Source: an uncultured Eubacteriales bacterium
Lineage (GTDB): Bacteria; Bacillota; Clostridia; Lachnospirales; Lachnospiraceae
Length of the DNA: 64,000 nucleotides
Reading direction: 5' to 3'
NCBI GenBank assembly: GCA_900542465.1
Contig: UQNS01000002.1
Coordinates: forward strand, 62,001 to 126,000
Shown: piece by piece, positions 1 to 8,157 of the stretch
Layout of the letters: every line of letters starts with the position of its first letter
Position numbering within the stretch: position 1 is the first letter of the stretch
The notes under the pieces: model-generated
What the model saw: only the letters and a program-made list of their open reading frames with translations
The model's database searches: none
Told to the model about the DNA's origin: nothing
Program-made: the position numbers and the translations under genes

Positions 1-1
1 T

Positions 2-1327
2 CTTATTGATGAGGCGGCTTCAAAGGCTAAACTGAAAGCTATCAACAGACCTACGGGTGCAGATAAGCTGAAAGATGAGCTTGTAAGTCTTGAGCTTGAA
101 AAAGAAGAAGCCCTTAAAAAACGGGATTTTGAGAAAGCTGCGGATATAAGGGAAACTCAGAAGAAAAAGAAGAAAAGACTTGAGAATCTGCTTGCGCGTA
201 TTGCAAAAGAACGAGAATCAAGTAAAATTTCTATTGACGAAGAGGATATTGCAGACGTGGTGTCCATGTGGACCAAAATTCCGCTCTCAAGATTGACGGA
301 GACAGAGTCTGCAAGACTTCTTAACCTGGAAGAGGAACTTCATAAGCGTGTAAAAGGCCAGGATGAAGCAGTCAAGGCTATTGCCAGGGCCATCAGACGA
401 GGAAGAGTAGGAATAGGTGATCCCAACAGGCCGGTTGGTTCATTTATGTTCCTTGGTCCTACTGGAGTTGGTAAAACAGAACTTTCCAAGGCTCTTGCGG
501 TTGCACTTTTCGGAACAGAAGATGCAATGATCCGTGTTGATATGTCAGAGTATATGGAGAAGCACACTGTTTCTAAGATGATCGGTTCTCCTCCGGGATA
601 TGTCGGTTATGAAGAGGGCGGTCAGCTTAGCGAGAAGGTAAGAAGAAATCCTTATTCCGTAGTTTTATTTGATGAGATAGAAAAGGCACATCCGGATATA
701 TTCAATGTTCTGCTCCAGGTCCTGGATGATGGCAGGATTACTGATTCAGAAGGGCGTACAGTAGATTTTAAAAATACCATCATTATTATGACATCTAATA
801 TTGGTGCCAGAAATATTGTTGAACCAAGATCTCTGGGCTTTATTACCGACAGATCCGAAGATACGATGTACAAGGATATGAAGGCTAAGGTAATGGCTGA
901 TGTTAAGCGTGAGTTCAGACCGGAGTTTATCAACCGTATTGATGATATAATCGTATTCAAACAGCTGAGCAAGGATGAACTTGGCAGGATCGTAGATATC
1001 ATGACTAAAGAACTCAATAAAAGAGCAGAGGAGCACCTGAAGATAAGAATATCACTTACTCCGTCAGCCAAGGCTTATGTGATAGAAAAGGGATTTGATA
1101 TCAAGAATGGTGCAAGACCGCTTAAAAGGGAGATCCAGAAGGATATCGAAGACGTTCTTGCAGAAATGATCCTTCGCGGAGATGTAAAGGCCGGTGATCT
1201 GGTCAGTATCACAGCTAAAAACAATAAACTTGATTTTCATGCCAGGGATACGAAGAAAGCAGGAGATAAGAAAACAAGTAAGCAAGCAGGCAAAAGGACT
1301 CTTGTTAAAAGCAGTAAACGAGTATAA
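2..1327 (+). CDS. clpC: ATP-dependent Clp protease ATP-binding subunit ClpC, C-terminal part (5' truncated by window)
   Basis: The frame is open from base 2, so the gene begins upstream of the window. Visible in order are the end of the first AAA module, a UVR-type helical motif (EALKKRDFEKAADIR, about bases 110-155), and the second AAA+ domain with Walker A GPTGVGKTEL, Walker B VVLFDEIEKAHPD and the GSPPGYVGYEEGG loop. A C-terminal D2-small domain follows (FINRIDDIIVF, GARPLKREIQ). ClpC is the cytosolic unfoldase that feeds substrates to ClpP, usually with the adaptor MecA. The last 25 residues or so are a Lys-rich tail, longer than in many relatives. A small gene follows 27 bases downstream and is probably co-transcribed. 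No McsA/McsB/CtsR genes are visible on this side. The family call is firm; the real start is outside. Confidence 0.96.
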   Translation, partial: LIDEAASKAKLKAINRPTGADKLKDELVSLELEKEEALKKRDFEKAADIRETQKKKKKRLENLLARIAKERESSKISIDEEDIADVVSMWTKIPLSRLTETESARLLNLEEELHKRVKGQDEAVKAIARAIRRGRVGIGDPNRPVGSFMFLGPTGVGKTELSKALAVALFGTEDAMIRVDMSEYMEKHTVSKMIGSPPGYVGYEEGGQLSEKVRRNPYSVVLFDEIEKAHPDIFNVLLQVLDDGRITDSEGRTVDFKNTIIIMTSNIGARNIVEPRSLGFITDRSEDTMYKDMKAKVMADVKREFRPEFINRIDDIIVFKQLSKDELGRIVDIMTKELNKRAEEHLKIRISLTPSAKAYVIEKGFDIKNGARPLKREIQKDIEDVLAEMILRGDVKAGDLVSITAKNNKLDFHARDTKKAGDKKTSKQAGKRTLVKSSKRV

Positions 1328-1353
1328 ATAGCCAGATATAAAGGAGATGCACA

Positions 1354-1767
1354 ATGGCAGTTGCAGATGAATTAATTCGTGTAGAAAGTAATGGAAAGTT
1401 ATCATTTGGTAATTTCAAACTTGAAGAAAAGTCAAAGGTATCGGATTTTATTTTTAATGGAGATACCTACAAGGTAAAAACTTTCAAGGAGATCACAAAA
1501 CTTGAAAAAAATGAAGCGTTCCTTTATGAGTCTGTCCCGGGTACTAATGTAACTGACTTCGAAGAGACAGAGGAAGGTGTGACATTCACAGTGGATTGTG
1601 AGTCAGATGCCTCAATTACGCTGGGGCTAGACCAGGATGCGATATACAGAGTTATGATAAACGATGAATCAGCAGGAACAATGGAAACGGGAGTAGGTGG
1701 AAAGATCTCATTTAATGTAACGGATCTTCCGGGTGGTTCTGTGTATGTAATGGTCGTTAAGATATAA
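1354..1767 (+). CDS. Conserved small protein of unknown function following clpC
   Basis: A 137-residue acidic, soluble-looking protein with no signal peptide or membrane segment. It starts at an ATG with AAGGAG 6-8 bases upstream. The sequence looks like alternating beta strands, with many short Val/Thr/Phe stretches and a Gly-rich C-terminal third (GVGGKISFNV, LPGGSVYVMVV). I recall very similar short proteins in Lachnospiraceae genomes that carry the label endosialidase, but I see no catalytic signature to support that enzyme activity and would not transfer the name. It lies 26 bases after clpC and before a strong terminator, so it is the last gene of the clpC transcript. That suggests a stress-linked or housekeeping role, but this is inference only. 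Confidence 0.8.
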   Translation: MAVADELIRVESNGKLSFGNFKLEEKSKVSDFIFNGDTYKVKTFKEITKLEKNEAFLYESVPGTNVTDFEETEEGVTFTVDCESDASITLGLDQDAIYRVMINDESAGTMETGVGGKISFNVTDLPGGSVYVMVVKI

Positions 1768-1783
1768 TGATCTGATAAAAAAT

Positions 1784-1829
1784 AAAAGAGGTGCGGAAGC
1801 GGTGTAAAAACTGCTGCCGCACCTCTTTT
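1784..1829. terminator. Bidirectional intrinsic terminator between clpC operon and ureABC
   Basis: A 13-bp stem (AAAAGAGGTGCGG pairing with CCGCACCTCTTTT) with A-tract and T-tract at its two ends. It can end transcription of the clpC operon on the plus strand and of ureC on the minus strand. The 150 bases between it and the ureC stop contain no gene I can see. Confidence 0.9.
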
Positions 1830-1982
1830 GCTTCCTGATCGAAAACAGGGAATAAGGTGTGTGTTTTATTATATATCAGTATAGTGAACTGTTGAGGATA
1901 TTATCGTGCTATATTCTGGGGATAGGTACGATCTTTATTTTCTGACCTTACCATATAAGGACACGATTATATTCATAGGTAA

Positions 1983-3698
1983 TCAGAATAAATAGTAAAG
2001 CTGAGACATTGGAAGAACAGAAACAGGTTCTGAGGTTATTTCCACACCATCAGCTTTAACGTGATGTGATACAGGATCTATTTCGATCTTTGGTGTTTCA
2101 CCGTTGAATACCATGTCTTTCTTTCCTACGGCCCTGCAGCCTGACACAGGAAGAACGACCTTTCTGAGGCCTAGATCTTCTTTAACGCCTGAGTCAAATG
2201 CAGCTCTGGAAACGAATGTTACACATGTGTTCTCACGTGCACCGCCAAGAGCACCAAACATAGGCTTCATAATAATTGGCTGAGGTGTTGGGATAGAAGC
2301 ATTAGCGTCACCCATCTTAGCAGCGATCATCATACCGCCCTTGATTATGACCTCAGGTTTAACACCGAACATGTCAGGTCTCCATACAACGAGATCGGCG
2401 ATCTTTCCTGGTTCGATAGAACCGATATAATCAGCTGTACCGCTGGCTAAAGCCGGATTGATCGTATATTTTGCAACATATCGTTTAACTCTGAAGTTAT
2501 CATTATCCTTGCTGTCTTCAGGAAGCTTGCCACGCTGTTTCTTATTTTTATCAGCCAACTGCCAGGTCCTTGTGATGACCTCAGCAGGACGGCCCATTGC
2601 CTGAGAGTCAGAGTTGATGATAGAGATAGCACCAATATCATGGAGAACATCCTCGGCTGCTATAGTTTCCTTACGAATACGTGACTTACCAAAAGCAATA
2701 TCATCAGGGATATCGCTGTCCATGTGGTGGCAGACCATAAGCATATCAAGATGTTCGTCATACGTGTTAACTGTGTATGGGATAGTAGGTGTTGTTGTAG
2801 AAGGGATTACATTTGGCGCACCTGCCATAACCATAGTATCAGGCGCATGGCCGCCGCCGGCACCTTCTGTATGGAAAGTATGGATAGTACGGCCGTTGTA
2901 AGCCTTTATAGTGTTCTCAACATTGCCGCATTCGTTGATGGAGTCTGTGTGGATACAAACAGAAACATCATATTCATCAGCAACTGACAATGCTGTATCT
3001 ATGGCGCCCGGAGTTGTGCCCCAATCTTCATGGAGCTTGTATCCGCAGGCACCGGCCTTTATCTGTTCGATAAGGGGAGCAGGATCTGATGAATTAGCCT
3101 TGCCGAGAAGAAGGAAGTTCATTGGAAGCTCATCAAATGACTGAAGCATTCTCTTGATATTCCATGGACCCGGAGTACATGTTGTTGCAAAGGATCCGTC
3201 AGCAGGACCGTCACCGCCTCCGTACATAGTTGTTACACCGGAGAAGAGTGATGTCTCGATCTGCTGAGGGCAGATATAATGCACATGTGTATCGATAGCA
3301 CCAGCAGTAACGATCAGGCCTTCAGCAGAAAGAACTTCAGTACCTGTTCCGATAACAAGTTTAGGATCTACACCATCCTGAGTATCGGGATTACCGGCTT
3401 TACCAATTCCAACGATCTTACCATCTTTAATACCTATATCAGCCTTTACGATACCTGTATAATCGATGATGATAGCATTGGTAAGGCAGAAATCCAAAGC
3501 ACCGGCCTTGTTGGTCATACCGACCTTCTGGCCCATACCATCACGGATCGTCTTAGAACCGCCGAACTTACATTCCTCTCCATAAATACAGTAGTCCTTT
3601 TCGATCTCAATAAACAGATCTGTATCTGCAAGTCTAACCTTGTCACCTGTAGTTGGTCCGTACATGCCGGCATAGTCTTTTCTTTTAATTGTAAACAT
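1983..3698 (-). CDS. ureC: Urease subunit alpha (catalytic subunit)
   Basis: A 571-residue UreC, the usual family length. It hydrolyses urea to ammonia and carbamate at a dinuclear nickel centre in the cytosol. The full active site can be read: HVHY metal ligands, the carbamylated Lys in YKLHEDWGTT, His in CIHTDS and in HTFHTEGAGGGHAPD, the flap Cys/His in VCHHMD, and the Asp in SDSQAMGR. The chosen start is the ATG at 3698, with AAGGAG nine bases upstream. A TTG three codons earlier is in frame but touches the Shine-Dalgarno, so it is rejected. It is last in ureABC. No ureE, ureF, ureG, ureD or ureH follows: the next feature downstream is a terminator. Nothing in the sequence suggests inactivation. 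Confidence 0.97.
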   Translation of the reverse strand: MFTIKRKDYAGMYGPTTGDKVRLADTDLFIEIEKDYCIYGEECKFGGSKTIRDGMGQKVGMTNKAGALDFCLTNAIIIDYTGIVKADIGIKDGKIVGIGKAGNPDTQDGVDPKLVIGTGTEVLSAEGLIVTAGAIDTHVHYICPQQIETSLFSGVTTMYGGGDGPADGSFATTCTPGPWNIKRMLQSFDELPMNFLLLGKANSSDPAPLIEQIKAGACGYKLHEDWGTTPGAIDTALSVADEYDVSVCIHTDSINECGNVENTIKAYNGRTIHTFHTEGAGGGHAPDTMVMAGAPNVIPSTTTPTIPYTVNTYDEHLDMLMVCHHMDSDIPDDIAFGKSRIRKETIAAEDVLHDIGAISIINSDSQAMGRPAEVITRTWQLADKNKKQRGKLPEDSKDNDNFRVKRYVAKYTINPALASGTADYIGSIEPGKIADLVVWRPDMFGVKPEVIIKGGMMIAAKMGDANASIPTPQPIIMKPMFGALGGARENTCVTFVSRAAFDSGVKEDLGLRKVVLPVSGCRAVGKKDMVFNGETPKIEIDPVSHHVKADGVEITSEPVSVLPMSQLYYLF

Positions 3699-3762
3699 GT
3701 TAAACAACTCCTTTTCTTTTTATTTTTTTCAGACTTTAACTTTAAACAAACCGGTTAAGGAA

Positions 3763-4125
3763 TCAGTCCATAAATCCTTTGAGTTTTGCATTTAAAATAG
3801 CCCGTCCCTTGTTGAAGTCTGTAAGCTGACCGTTAGTGAGGTTATTAAGACCACGAATCACCTGTCTGCCGCCAAAAGGAACAAGTTTAACTGTTTTCTT
3901 ATCGCCCGGCTCCCAACGGATAACAGTACCTGAAGGGATGTCGAGTTTATATCCGAAAGCTTTTTCTCTGTCAAATTTCATAAATTTATTGACTTCAAAA
4001 AAATGCATGTGAGAACCGACAGCGATAGGCCTCTTATCGGAGTTCTCAACTTCTAGTGTTATTGTTTCGCGGCCTTCGTTACCGACAATATCTTCTTTTT
4101 TAAAAATGATTTCGCCTGGAATCAT
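3763..4125 (-). CDS. ureB: Urease subunit beta
   Basis: A 120-residue UreB with the family start MIPGEI, the GSHMHFFEVN segment and the C-terminal VRGLN-like stretch (VIRGLNNLTNGQL). UreB is a structural subunit that packs with UreA and UreC in the (alpha-beta-gamma)3 trimer typical of bacteria. The ATG has GAGGTG upstream. It lies between ureA (31-base gap) and ureC (64-base gap), with the three genes separate as in Bacillus and Klebsiella rather than fused as in Helicobacter. Confidence 0.96.
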   Translation of the reverse strand: MIPGEIIFKKEDIVGNEGRETITLEVENSDKRPIAVGSHMHFFEVNKFMKFDREKAFGYKLDIPSGTVIRWEPGDKKTVKLVPFGGRQVIRGLNNLTNGQLTDFNKGRAILNAKLKGFMD

Positions 4126-4156
4126 AGAAACACCTCATTTCTTCTATAAATATTCA

Positions 4157-4462
4157 TTATCTGATAGGGTTGTGGATCGTTATCTGTTTGGTTCCGTCAG
4201 GGAATGTGGCCTCGATAGAAAGAGCAGGAAGCATTTCTGCTACGCCTTCCATAACATCATCTCGGGATAATAATGTAGCGCCGTACTCCATCAGGTCTAA
4301 TACTGATGACTGACCGTCACGAACCTTTTCATAGATATCAGCCGTAATATAAGCGATAGACTCAACATAATTGAGCTTCACGCCTCTCTCTTTTCTTTTT
4401 GCAGCAAGTTCTCCCATGGAATGGACCATGAGTCTTTCGCTTTCTCTTGGTGTTAAATGCAT
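4157..4462 (-). CDS. ureA: Urease subunit gamma
   Basis: A 101-residue UreA beginning MHLTPRESERL, the conserved family start. An AGGAGGT Shine-Dalgarno lies eight bases before this ATG. The same frame is open for 44 more codons upstream, but those residues are aromatic-rich and unlike UreA, so they are leader and not protein. The conserved GVKLNYVESIAYI and VRDGQSSVLDLM segments are present. It is first in the ureABC operon and divergent to the AAA/VWA operon, with 237 bases between the two starts. Confidence 0.96.
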   Translation of the reverse strand: MHLTPRESERLMVHSMGELAAKRKERGVKLNYVESIAYITADIYEKVRDGQSSVLDLMEYGATLLSRDDVMEGVAEMLPALSIEATFPDGTKQITIHNPIR

Positions 4463-4497
4463 GGACTTATACCTCCTATTCATTTTTCCATAATATG

Positions 4498-4512
4498 TTG
4501 GTCCGGTACCAA
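4498..4512. promoter_or_regulatory. Short dyad TTGGT-N5-ACCAA in the ureA leader
   Basis: Perfect 5+5 dyad (TTGGTCCGGTACCAA) located 36 bases upstream of the ureA start codon, between the putative ureA promoter and its Shine-Dalgarno. It could be an operator or a small RNA hairpin. The function is unknown and the site is short enough to arise by chance. Confidence 0.3.
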
Positions 4513-4566
4513 GAGTGATGATAGGGGAGTGTGGATATCTTAGAAAGCCCCGAAAAATAAAAAAAT

Positions 4567-4594
4567 AAAATACCGGAAAACACTGATAAAACAA
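4567..4594 (-). promoter_or_regulatory. Putative ureABC promoter
   Basis: On the minus strand TTGTTT and TATTTT are separated by 16 bases. This is the best -35/-10 pair I find upstream of ureA, about 105 bases from its start codon. The -10 element is imperfect. Confidence 0.35.
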
Positions 4595-4617
4595 GCGGAA
4601 AATAAACAGCTTGTATT

Positions 4618-4643
4618 TTTTTACCCCCGGGGAGGGGGTTAAA
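4618..4643. promoter_or_regulatory. C5...G5 dyad resembling a CsoR/RcnR-family operator, between ureABC and the AAA/VWA operon
   Basis: The sequence reads TTTACCCCC, GGGGA, GGGGGTTAAA: two five-base C/G tracts flanked by A/T, symmetric apart from one extra T. Known operators of the CsoR/RcnR/FrmR/CstR repressor family have this shape (a G/C tract flanked by TA-rich ends). It sits just upstream of, or over, the expected -35 position of a plus-strand promoter whose -10 (TATAAT) is at 4665-4670, and about 25 bases upstream of the putative ureABC -35. Two CsoR-fold proteins are encoded at the end of the plus-strand operon. Binding is inference. Confidence 0.5.
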
Positions 4644-4699
4644 TGCTTTTTTGGAATTGCCTATTATAATAAAAAAAAGATATTTAAAGGAGCCGTAGT

Positions 4700-5794
4700 A
4701 TGAAAAGAGTGATAAGCAGTGAAAGCGCTGTATATGGCACGGAGATATGTTTTAAAAGGCAGAAAATGATAGATGGAGAGTACGACCTGAAGAAACTGTT
4801 TGGAATTGATTTTCTTAATAAGGATTCTATTCCTGACAGGACATTTCTTAAGGAGGTGACTTTTACAAAAAATATTTATCTGGGGCTTAATAAGGTGCTT
4901 CAGTCTTTTTACAGAATTCAGAAAAGGATAGAAGATGGGGCGGAGAGTCTGGAGGAGATCATAGGACCCGATTATGTAAATATCAATTTTATCGGTGAGC
5001 CCGGTACGGGCAAGTCTTTTGCATTGAAGGTAATATGTGCCGTCCTTGGCATTCCTATGAGAGTGGAAGCTTTTTCAGGAGAATCCGGTACCGACAAGTT
5101 TCTGGGGGTTTCTTCTATCGCTCATGGTGAGATACGGTTCAACTGGACAGCAGTTCCGATGACCCACAGGGACGGAGGAGTCATAGCACTGGAGGAGATC
5201 AACCAGATGAAGACAGACCGGCAGATGGCCTTGTCGCAGGCTGTCGTTTCGCCATTTATACTTGAGGTCGATAATTATATGGATACGTATCGAAATCCTT
5301 TTACTGTATATGTGAATCTTTTCAATGTAGGTACAGAAGGATCGAAGCCATTTAATGAGGCTTATCTGAACAGATTTTCAACTACATTTGTTTTTGAAAA
5401 AGACGATAGAGAAACGATTATCTCTAAATTGCATCAGAAACTGGGATATAACTTTTCGACGCCTGAATATCTCAATGAATGTTCATTCGTCCCGAGAGCA
5501 TTAGAAGAAGTGGATTTTGAGGTTTCTGTGGATATCCTTGAGAATGTAAAAAACTACCTCAACGGCGATATGATCGCAAGGAATGATGAAGCAAAAACGA
5601 TATCAGAGAGACAGTCAGCCAATATGCTGGTGGAGATACAAAATGGAATAGCGCCTAAAGATGCAGCGATACTTACATTTGTTAATACACTGGCTTGTAT
5701 AGATCTGGAGCTGGCACAGGAAGTAAAAGAAGAGGTTATAGATATTTTTCCCTGGGAGTACAGGTATTCAAAAGGTTCTAAGGTGAAAGAATGA
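4700..5794 (+). CDS. MoxR/CobS-like AAA+ ATPase
   Basis: A 364-residue AAA+ protein with Walker A GEPGTGKS at residues 99-106, Walker B VIALEEIN at 161-168, a sensor-1 Asn in NLFNVGT near 209, and an arginine-finger-like LNRF near 224-226. This is the MoxR/CobS class, which usually acts as the motor half of a pair with a VWA-domain partner in metal chelatases or protein-maturation complexes. AAAGGAG lies upstream of the ATG. The stop overlaps the start of the VWA gene, so the two are translationally coupled, as expected for a stoichiometric complex. A TATAAT sits at 4665-4670 with a weak -35, compatible with regulated transcription. The substrate is not evident from sequence; divergent urease makes metal handling worth testing. 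Confidence 0.88.
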   Translation: MKRVISSESAVYGTEICFKRQKMIDGEYDLKKLFGIDFLNKDSIPDRTFLKEVTFTKNIYLGLNKVLQSFYRIQKRIEDGAESLEEIIGPDYVNINFIGEPGTGKSFALKVICAVLGIPMRVEAFSGESGTDKFLGVSSIAHGEIRFNWTAVPMTHRDGGVIALEEINQMKTDRQMALSQAVVSPFILEVDNYMDTYRNPFTVYVNLFNVGTEGSKPFNEAYLNRFSTTFVFEKDDRETIISKLHQKLGYNFSTPEYLNECSFVPRALEEVDFEVSVDILENVKNYLNGDMIARNDEAKTISERQSANMLVEIQNGIAPKDAAILTFVNTLACIDLELAQEVKEEVIDIFPWEYRYSKGSKVKE

Positions 5795-7767
5795 AGTCGT
5801 ATTTAGAAGCAGCTAAGGAAGATTCCGGCAATATTACAAGCTTAAATGAGACCATGAGCTATGAAAGGCAGGAAACGATACTGTCTGCGATCGCTCAGTC
5901 GATTACAGGGAATCTTACGGTTAAGGTGCATATAAGACCTACCAATACAGGGGAAAGTTATACGGACAGGAATGACATATATGTCGGGGATGATGAATCG
6001 CTCTTAAAAGTTTATGTAAGACTGAACAGAAGAAAAAAGGTGAACCCGTTTCTTATGAGGCTTAAGCTTGTTGCTCACGAGACACTGCATTCCCTGTTTA
6101 CGCCGTACAAGATATACGAATCCGAGAGAGTATCCCTGGTTCTGGAAGGCTACTCGCCGCACCAGGTAAAGCATGTGTTTGATGTTATTGAAAATCTGAT
6201 AATAGAAACAAGAGAGCCCAGCGTATTTGGGGGCTGGCTGCATTCAGCATTTTTATATGGCAGCTACACGCAGTACTCGTGTACAAGGAAACTTCAGTAT
6301 ATTCAGGATCATCTCCAGTGGGAAACAGCCATTTTGAATCTGCAGAACACATGCAATCTTGAGGATGGAATGAGACTGAGAGGACATTTTTCGAGTGAGA
6401 AGGCAAAGGACCTCTATGAGAGGACTAAGCCCATGATAGAAGATATTCTTAACAGTTCTCATTCAACGTCAGATAAAGTTGCCATTATCAAGGATGTAGT
6501 CAGAATGGTAATAGACACATTTCCGGAAACAAGAAGCGTATCAGACGAAGAGCTCCACAGAAAGCCGATGAACTCCAGAACAGCTGATCTTCCAAGTATA
6601 GAAGAAAATCTGCTTTTACCTGATGAGACAGGACAGGAATCGGAGCTCACAGACGAAGATAAGAGGGAAAATAAAGAAAACAGCGAGGAAAGGAATGCGG
6701 ATCGGGATAATACCGATGACAAACATCTAGAAGAAGGAGAGACAGGCGAAGAAAGTGAAGATGCAGAAAATGAAAAGGATTTTTCGGAGAATGAGGAAAG
6801 AAAGTTTGATTCAGACAGAAAACTGAACAAGCTTATGAAACAGATCAACCAATATGCGGTATCTTTGGAAAGAATTGAAAAAAATTCCTGTATGTCAGAG
6901 AATGCGATAACAAAGGAGTTTGGGGAGAACATAGCTCACGTTGAAAAACATACAGGGTCACTCACGGTACTGCCGGAGGACAGGGAGTTTTACAGGAAGT
7001 CTGTTATGGAAAACAAGCAGCTTATCCGAAGCCTTAATGCTTTATTTAAAAAAGAGCTTAAGAGGATCAGGGATGAGGATGAATATTTCACATCCGGAAA
7101 AATAGATCCGGTGCGGGTGGTTTCTCATAGAAGAAAGACAGTTGAATTATTTAAGCGTCCGCTCGGAGATTCCGGGACGAATGAAGCGGCGATCACAGTC
7201 CGGATCGATCAGTCCGGATCCATGAGCAACCGTTATTCACGAAGGGGAAGAAAACTATGTGATGAGGCAGGGGAGCTGGCCTGTGTCTTAACTGAAGTTT
7301 TTGCAGATCTGAAGGTGAGTCTTCAGGTATGCGGGTTTGCAGAGGTCGGAGTGGAAGAGGAACACGAGATATTCAAAGAATTCAATTCCTCAACGACACC
7401 AAGGGAGACCGTTGCCAAGTCAAGGCTTAACAAGTCTTCCGCAACACCGACAGGATGGACTATATATCAGGGAATACAGGAATTAAAGGCCAGACAGGAA
7501 AAGAATAAGGTATTTATTCTGATAACTGACGGTTATCCATCGTCTCAGGTGTCGAGGCTTTTTATGTCGATAAATCACATCAGGAAACATATAAGAAATG
7601 CGCAAAAGGAAGGTATTGCTTTTTTGTGCCTATTAGTTGGAGAATGCGAACCAAGCCTTCATCACAAAATATTTGGCGACAGTCTGATCGTTGCCGGAAG
7701 TTCTACATCTCTCGCGGTTGCTATAAGCCCGAAACTTAAGAAAGTTGCCAAGAGGTGGAACAATTAG
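5791..7767 (+). CDS. CobT-like VWA-domain protein with HExxH N-terminal domain
   Basis: A 658-residue cytosolic protein. The N-terminal part carries HETLH (96-100) followed by FDVIENLIIE (130-139). This combination resembles the zinc-peptidase-like domain of VWA-associated metallopeptidases, and also the LEQaRvE region I recall in CobT. Residues about 275-345 are strongly acidic (Glu/Asp/Asn/Ser-rich, low complexity), as in CobT. The C-terminal third is a VWA domain with the MIDAS triad D473, S475, S477 in RIDQSGSMS, a conserved Thr in ATPTGWTIY and LITDGYP. The gene overlaps the AAA gene by four bases. Together they look like a CobS/CobT-type pair, but no CobN-like large subunit is present. 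Whether the HExxH is catalytic, and what the target is, remain unknown. Confidence 0.82.
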   Translation: MKSYLEAAKEDSGNITSLNETMSYERQETILSAIAQSITGNLTVKVHIRPTNTGESYTDRNDIYVGDDESLLKVYVRLNRRKKVNPFLMRLKLVAHETLHSLFTPYKIYESERVSLVLEGYSPHQVKHVFDVIENLIIETREPSVFGGWLHSAFLYGSYTQYSCTRKLQYIQDHLQWETAILNLQNTCNLEDGMRLRGHFSSEKAKDLYERTKPMIEDILNSSHSTSDKVAIIKDVVRMVIDTFPETRSVSDEELHRKPMNSRTADLPSIEENLLLPDETGQESELTDEDKRENKENSEERNADRDNTDDKHLEEGETGEESEDAENEKDFSENEERKFDSDRKLNKLMKQINQYAVSLERIEKNSCMSENAITKEFGENIAHVEKHTGSLTVLPEDREFYRKSVMENKQLIRSLNALFKKELKRIRDEDEYFTSGKIDPVRVVSHRRKTVELFKRPLGDSGTNEAAITVRIDQSGSMSNRYSRRGRKLCDEAGELACVLTEVFADLKVSLQVCGFAEVGVEEEHEIFKEFNSSTTPRETVAKSRLNKSSATPTGWTIYQGIQELKARQEKNKVFILITDGYPSSQVSRLFMSINHIRKHIRNAQKEGIAFLCLLVGECEPSLHHKIFGDSLIVAGSSTSLAVAISPKLKKVAKRWNN

Positions 7768-7804
7768 AAGTAATTAGTATCATTTTAGAAAGGAGATGGA
7801 AAAA

Positions 7805-8071
7805 ATGGAAGAAGCATTGTCTACGGAAAAGATCATTAACAGATTTTCAAAAGTCATAGGTCATATGAATGCAACCAAAAGAATGGTGGAAAATAACAGG
7901 GACAGATATGATATCCTTATCCAGTTATCGGCTGTGGAAGCAGCGACTAAAAGTCTTAGGAAGGTAATGCTCAGGGATTATATTTCATATTCTGTCACTA
8001 ACAGGAGGGGCGTGAACAACTATGGCATACTAAAAAGACTGAATACTTCGATAGACCAGATGCTTAAGTGA
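7805..8071 (+). CDS. CsoR/RcnR-fold small protein lacking metal ligands (copy A)
   Basis: An 88-residue all-helical protein. It aligns along its length with CsoR-family repressors: INRFSKVIGHMNATKRMVEN matches the first helix region, DILIQLSAVEAA the second, and MLRDYISYSV the ligand helix. The three canonical Cu(I) ligand positions of B. subtilis CsoR (Cys45, His70, Cys74) correspond here to Arg34, Tyr59 and Ser63, so canonical copper sensing is lost. A His appears in the GHM that replaces GQV. The start is the ATG at 7805, because AAAGGAG lies nine bases before it; an in-frame ATG at 7796 abuts the Shine-Dalgarno. It follows the VWA gene by 37 bases and is probably in the same operon. DNA binding is uncertain because the usual IEGQVRG surface is also altered. 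Confidence 0.72.
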   Translation: MEEALSTEKIINRFSKVIGHMNATKRMVENNRDRYDILIQLSAVEAATKSLRKVMLRDYISYSVTNRRGVNNYGILKRLNTSIDQMLK

Positions 8072-8157
8072 ATTATATAAGCATGGCAGGGGATATATTT
8101 AGAGTACTTCTATATTATACTTACTGATAAATGAAAATTTGTTTTAGGGAGGTAAAT

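Noticed and set aside
1354..1767. Naming the small protein after clpC an endosialidase.
   Set aside because: No catalytic motif or size match; the label recalled from relatives is not supported by the sequence.
4463..4594. 44 extra codons at the N-terminus of ureA.
   Set aside because: No ribosome binding site, unlike UreA in composition, and a perfect AGGAGGT precedes the downstream ATG.
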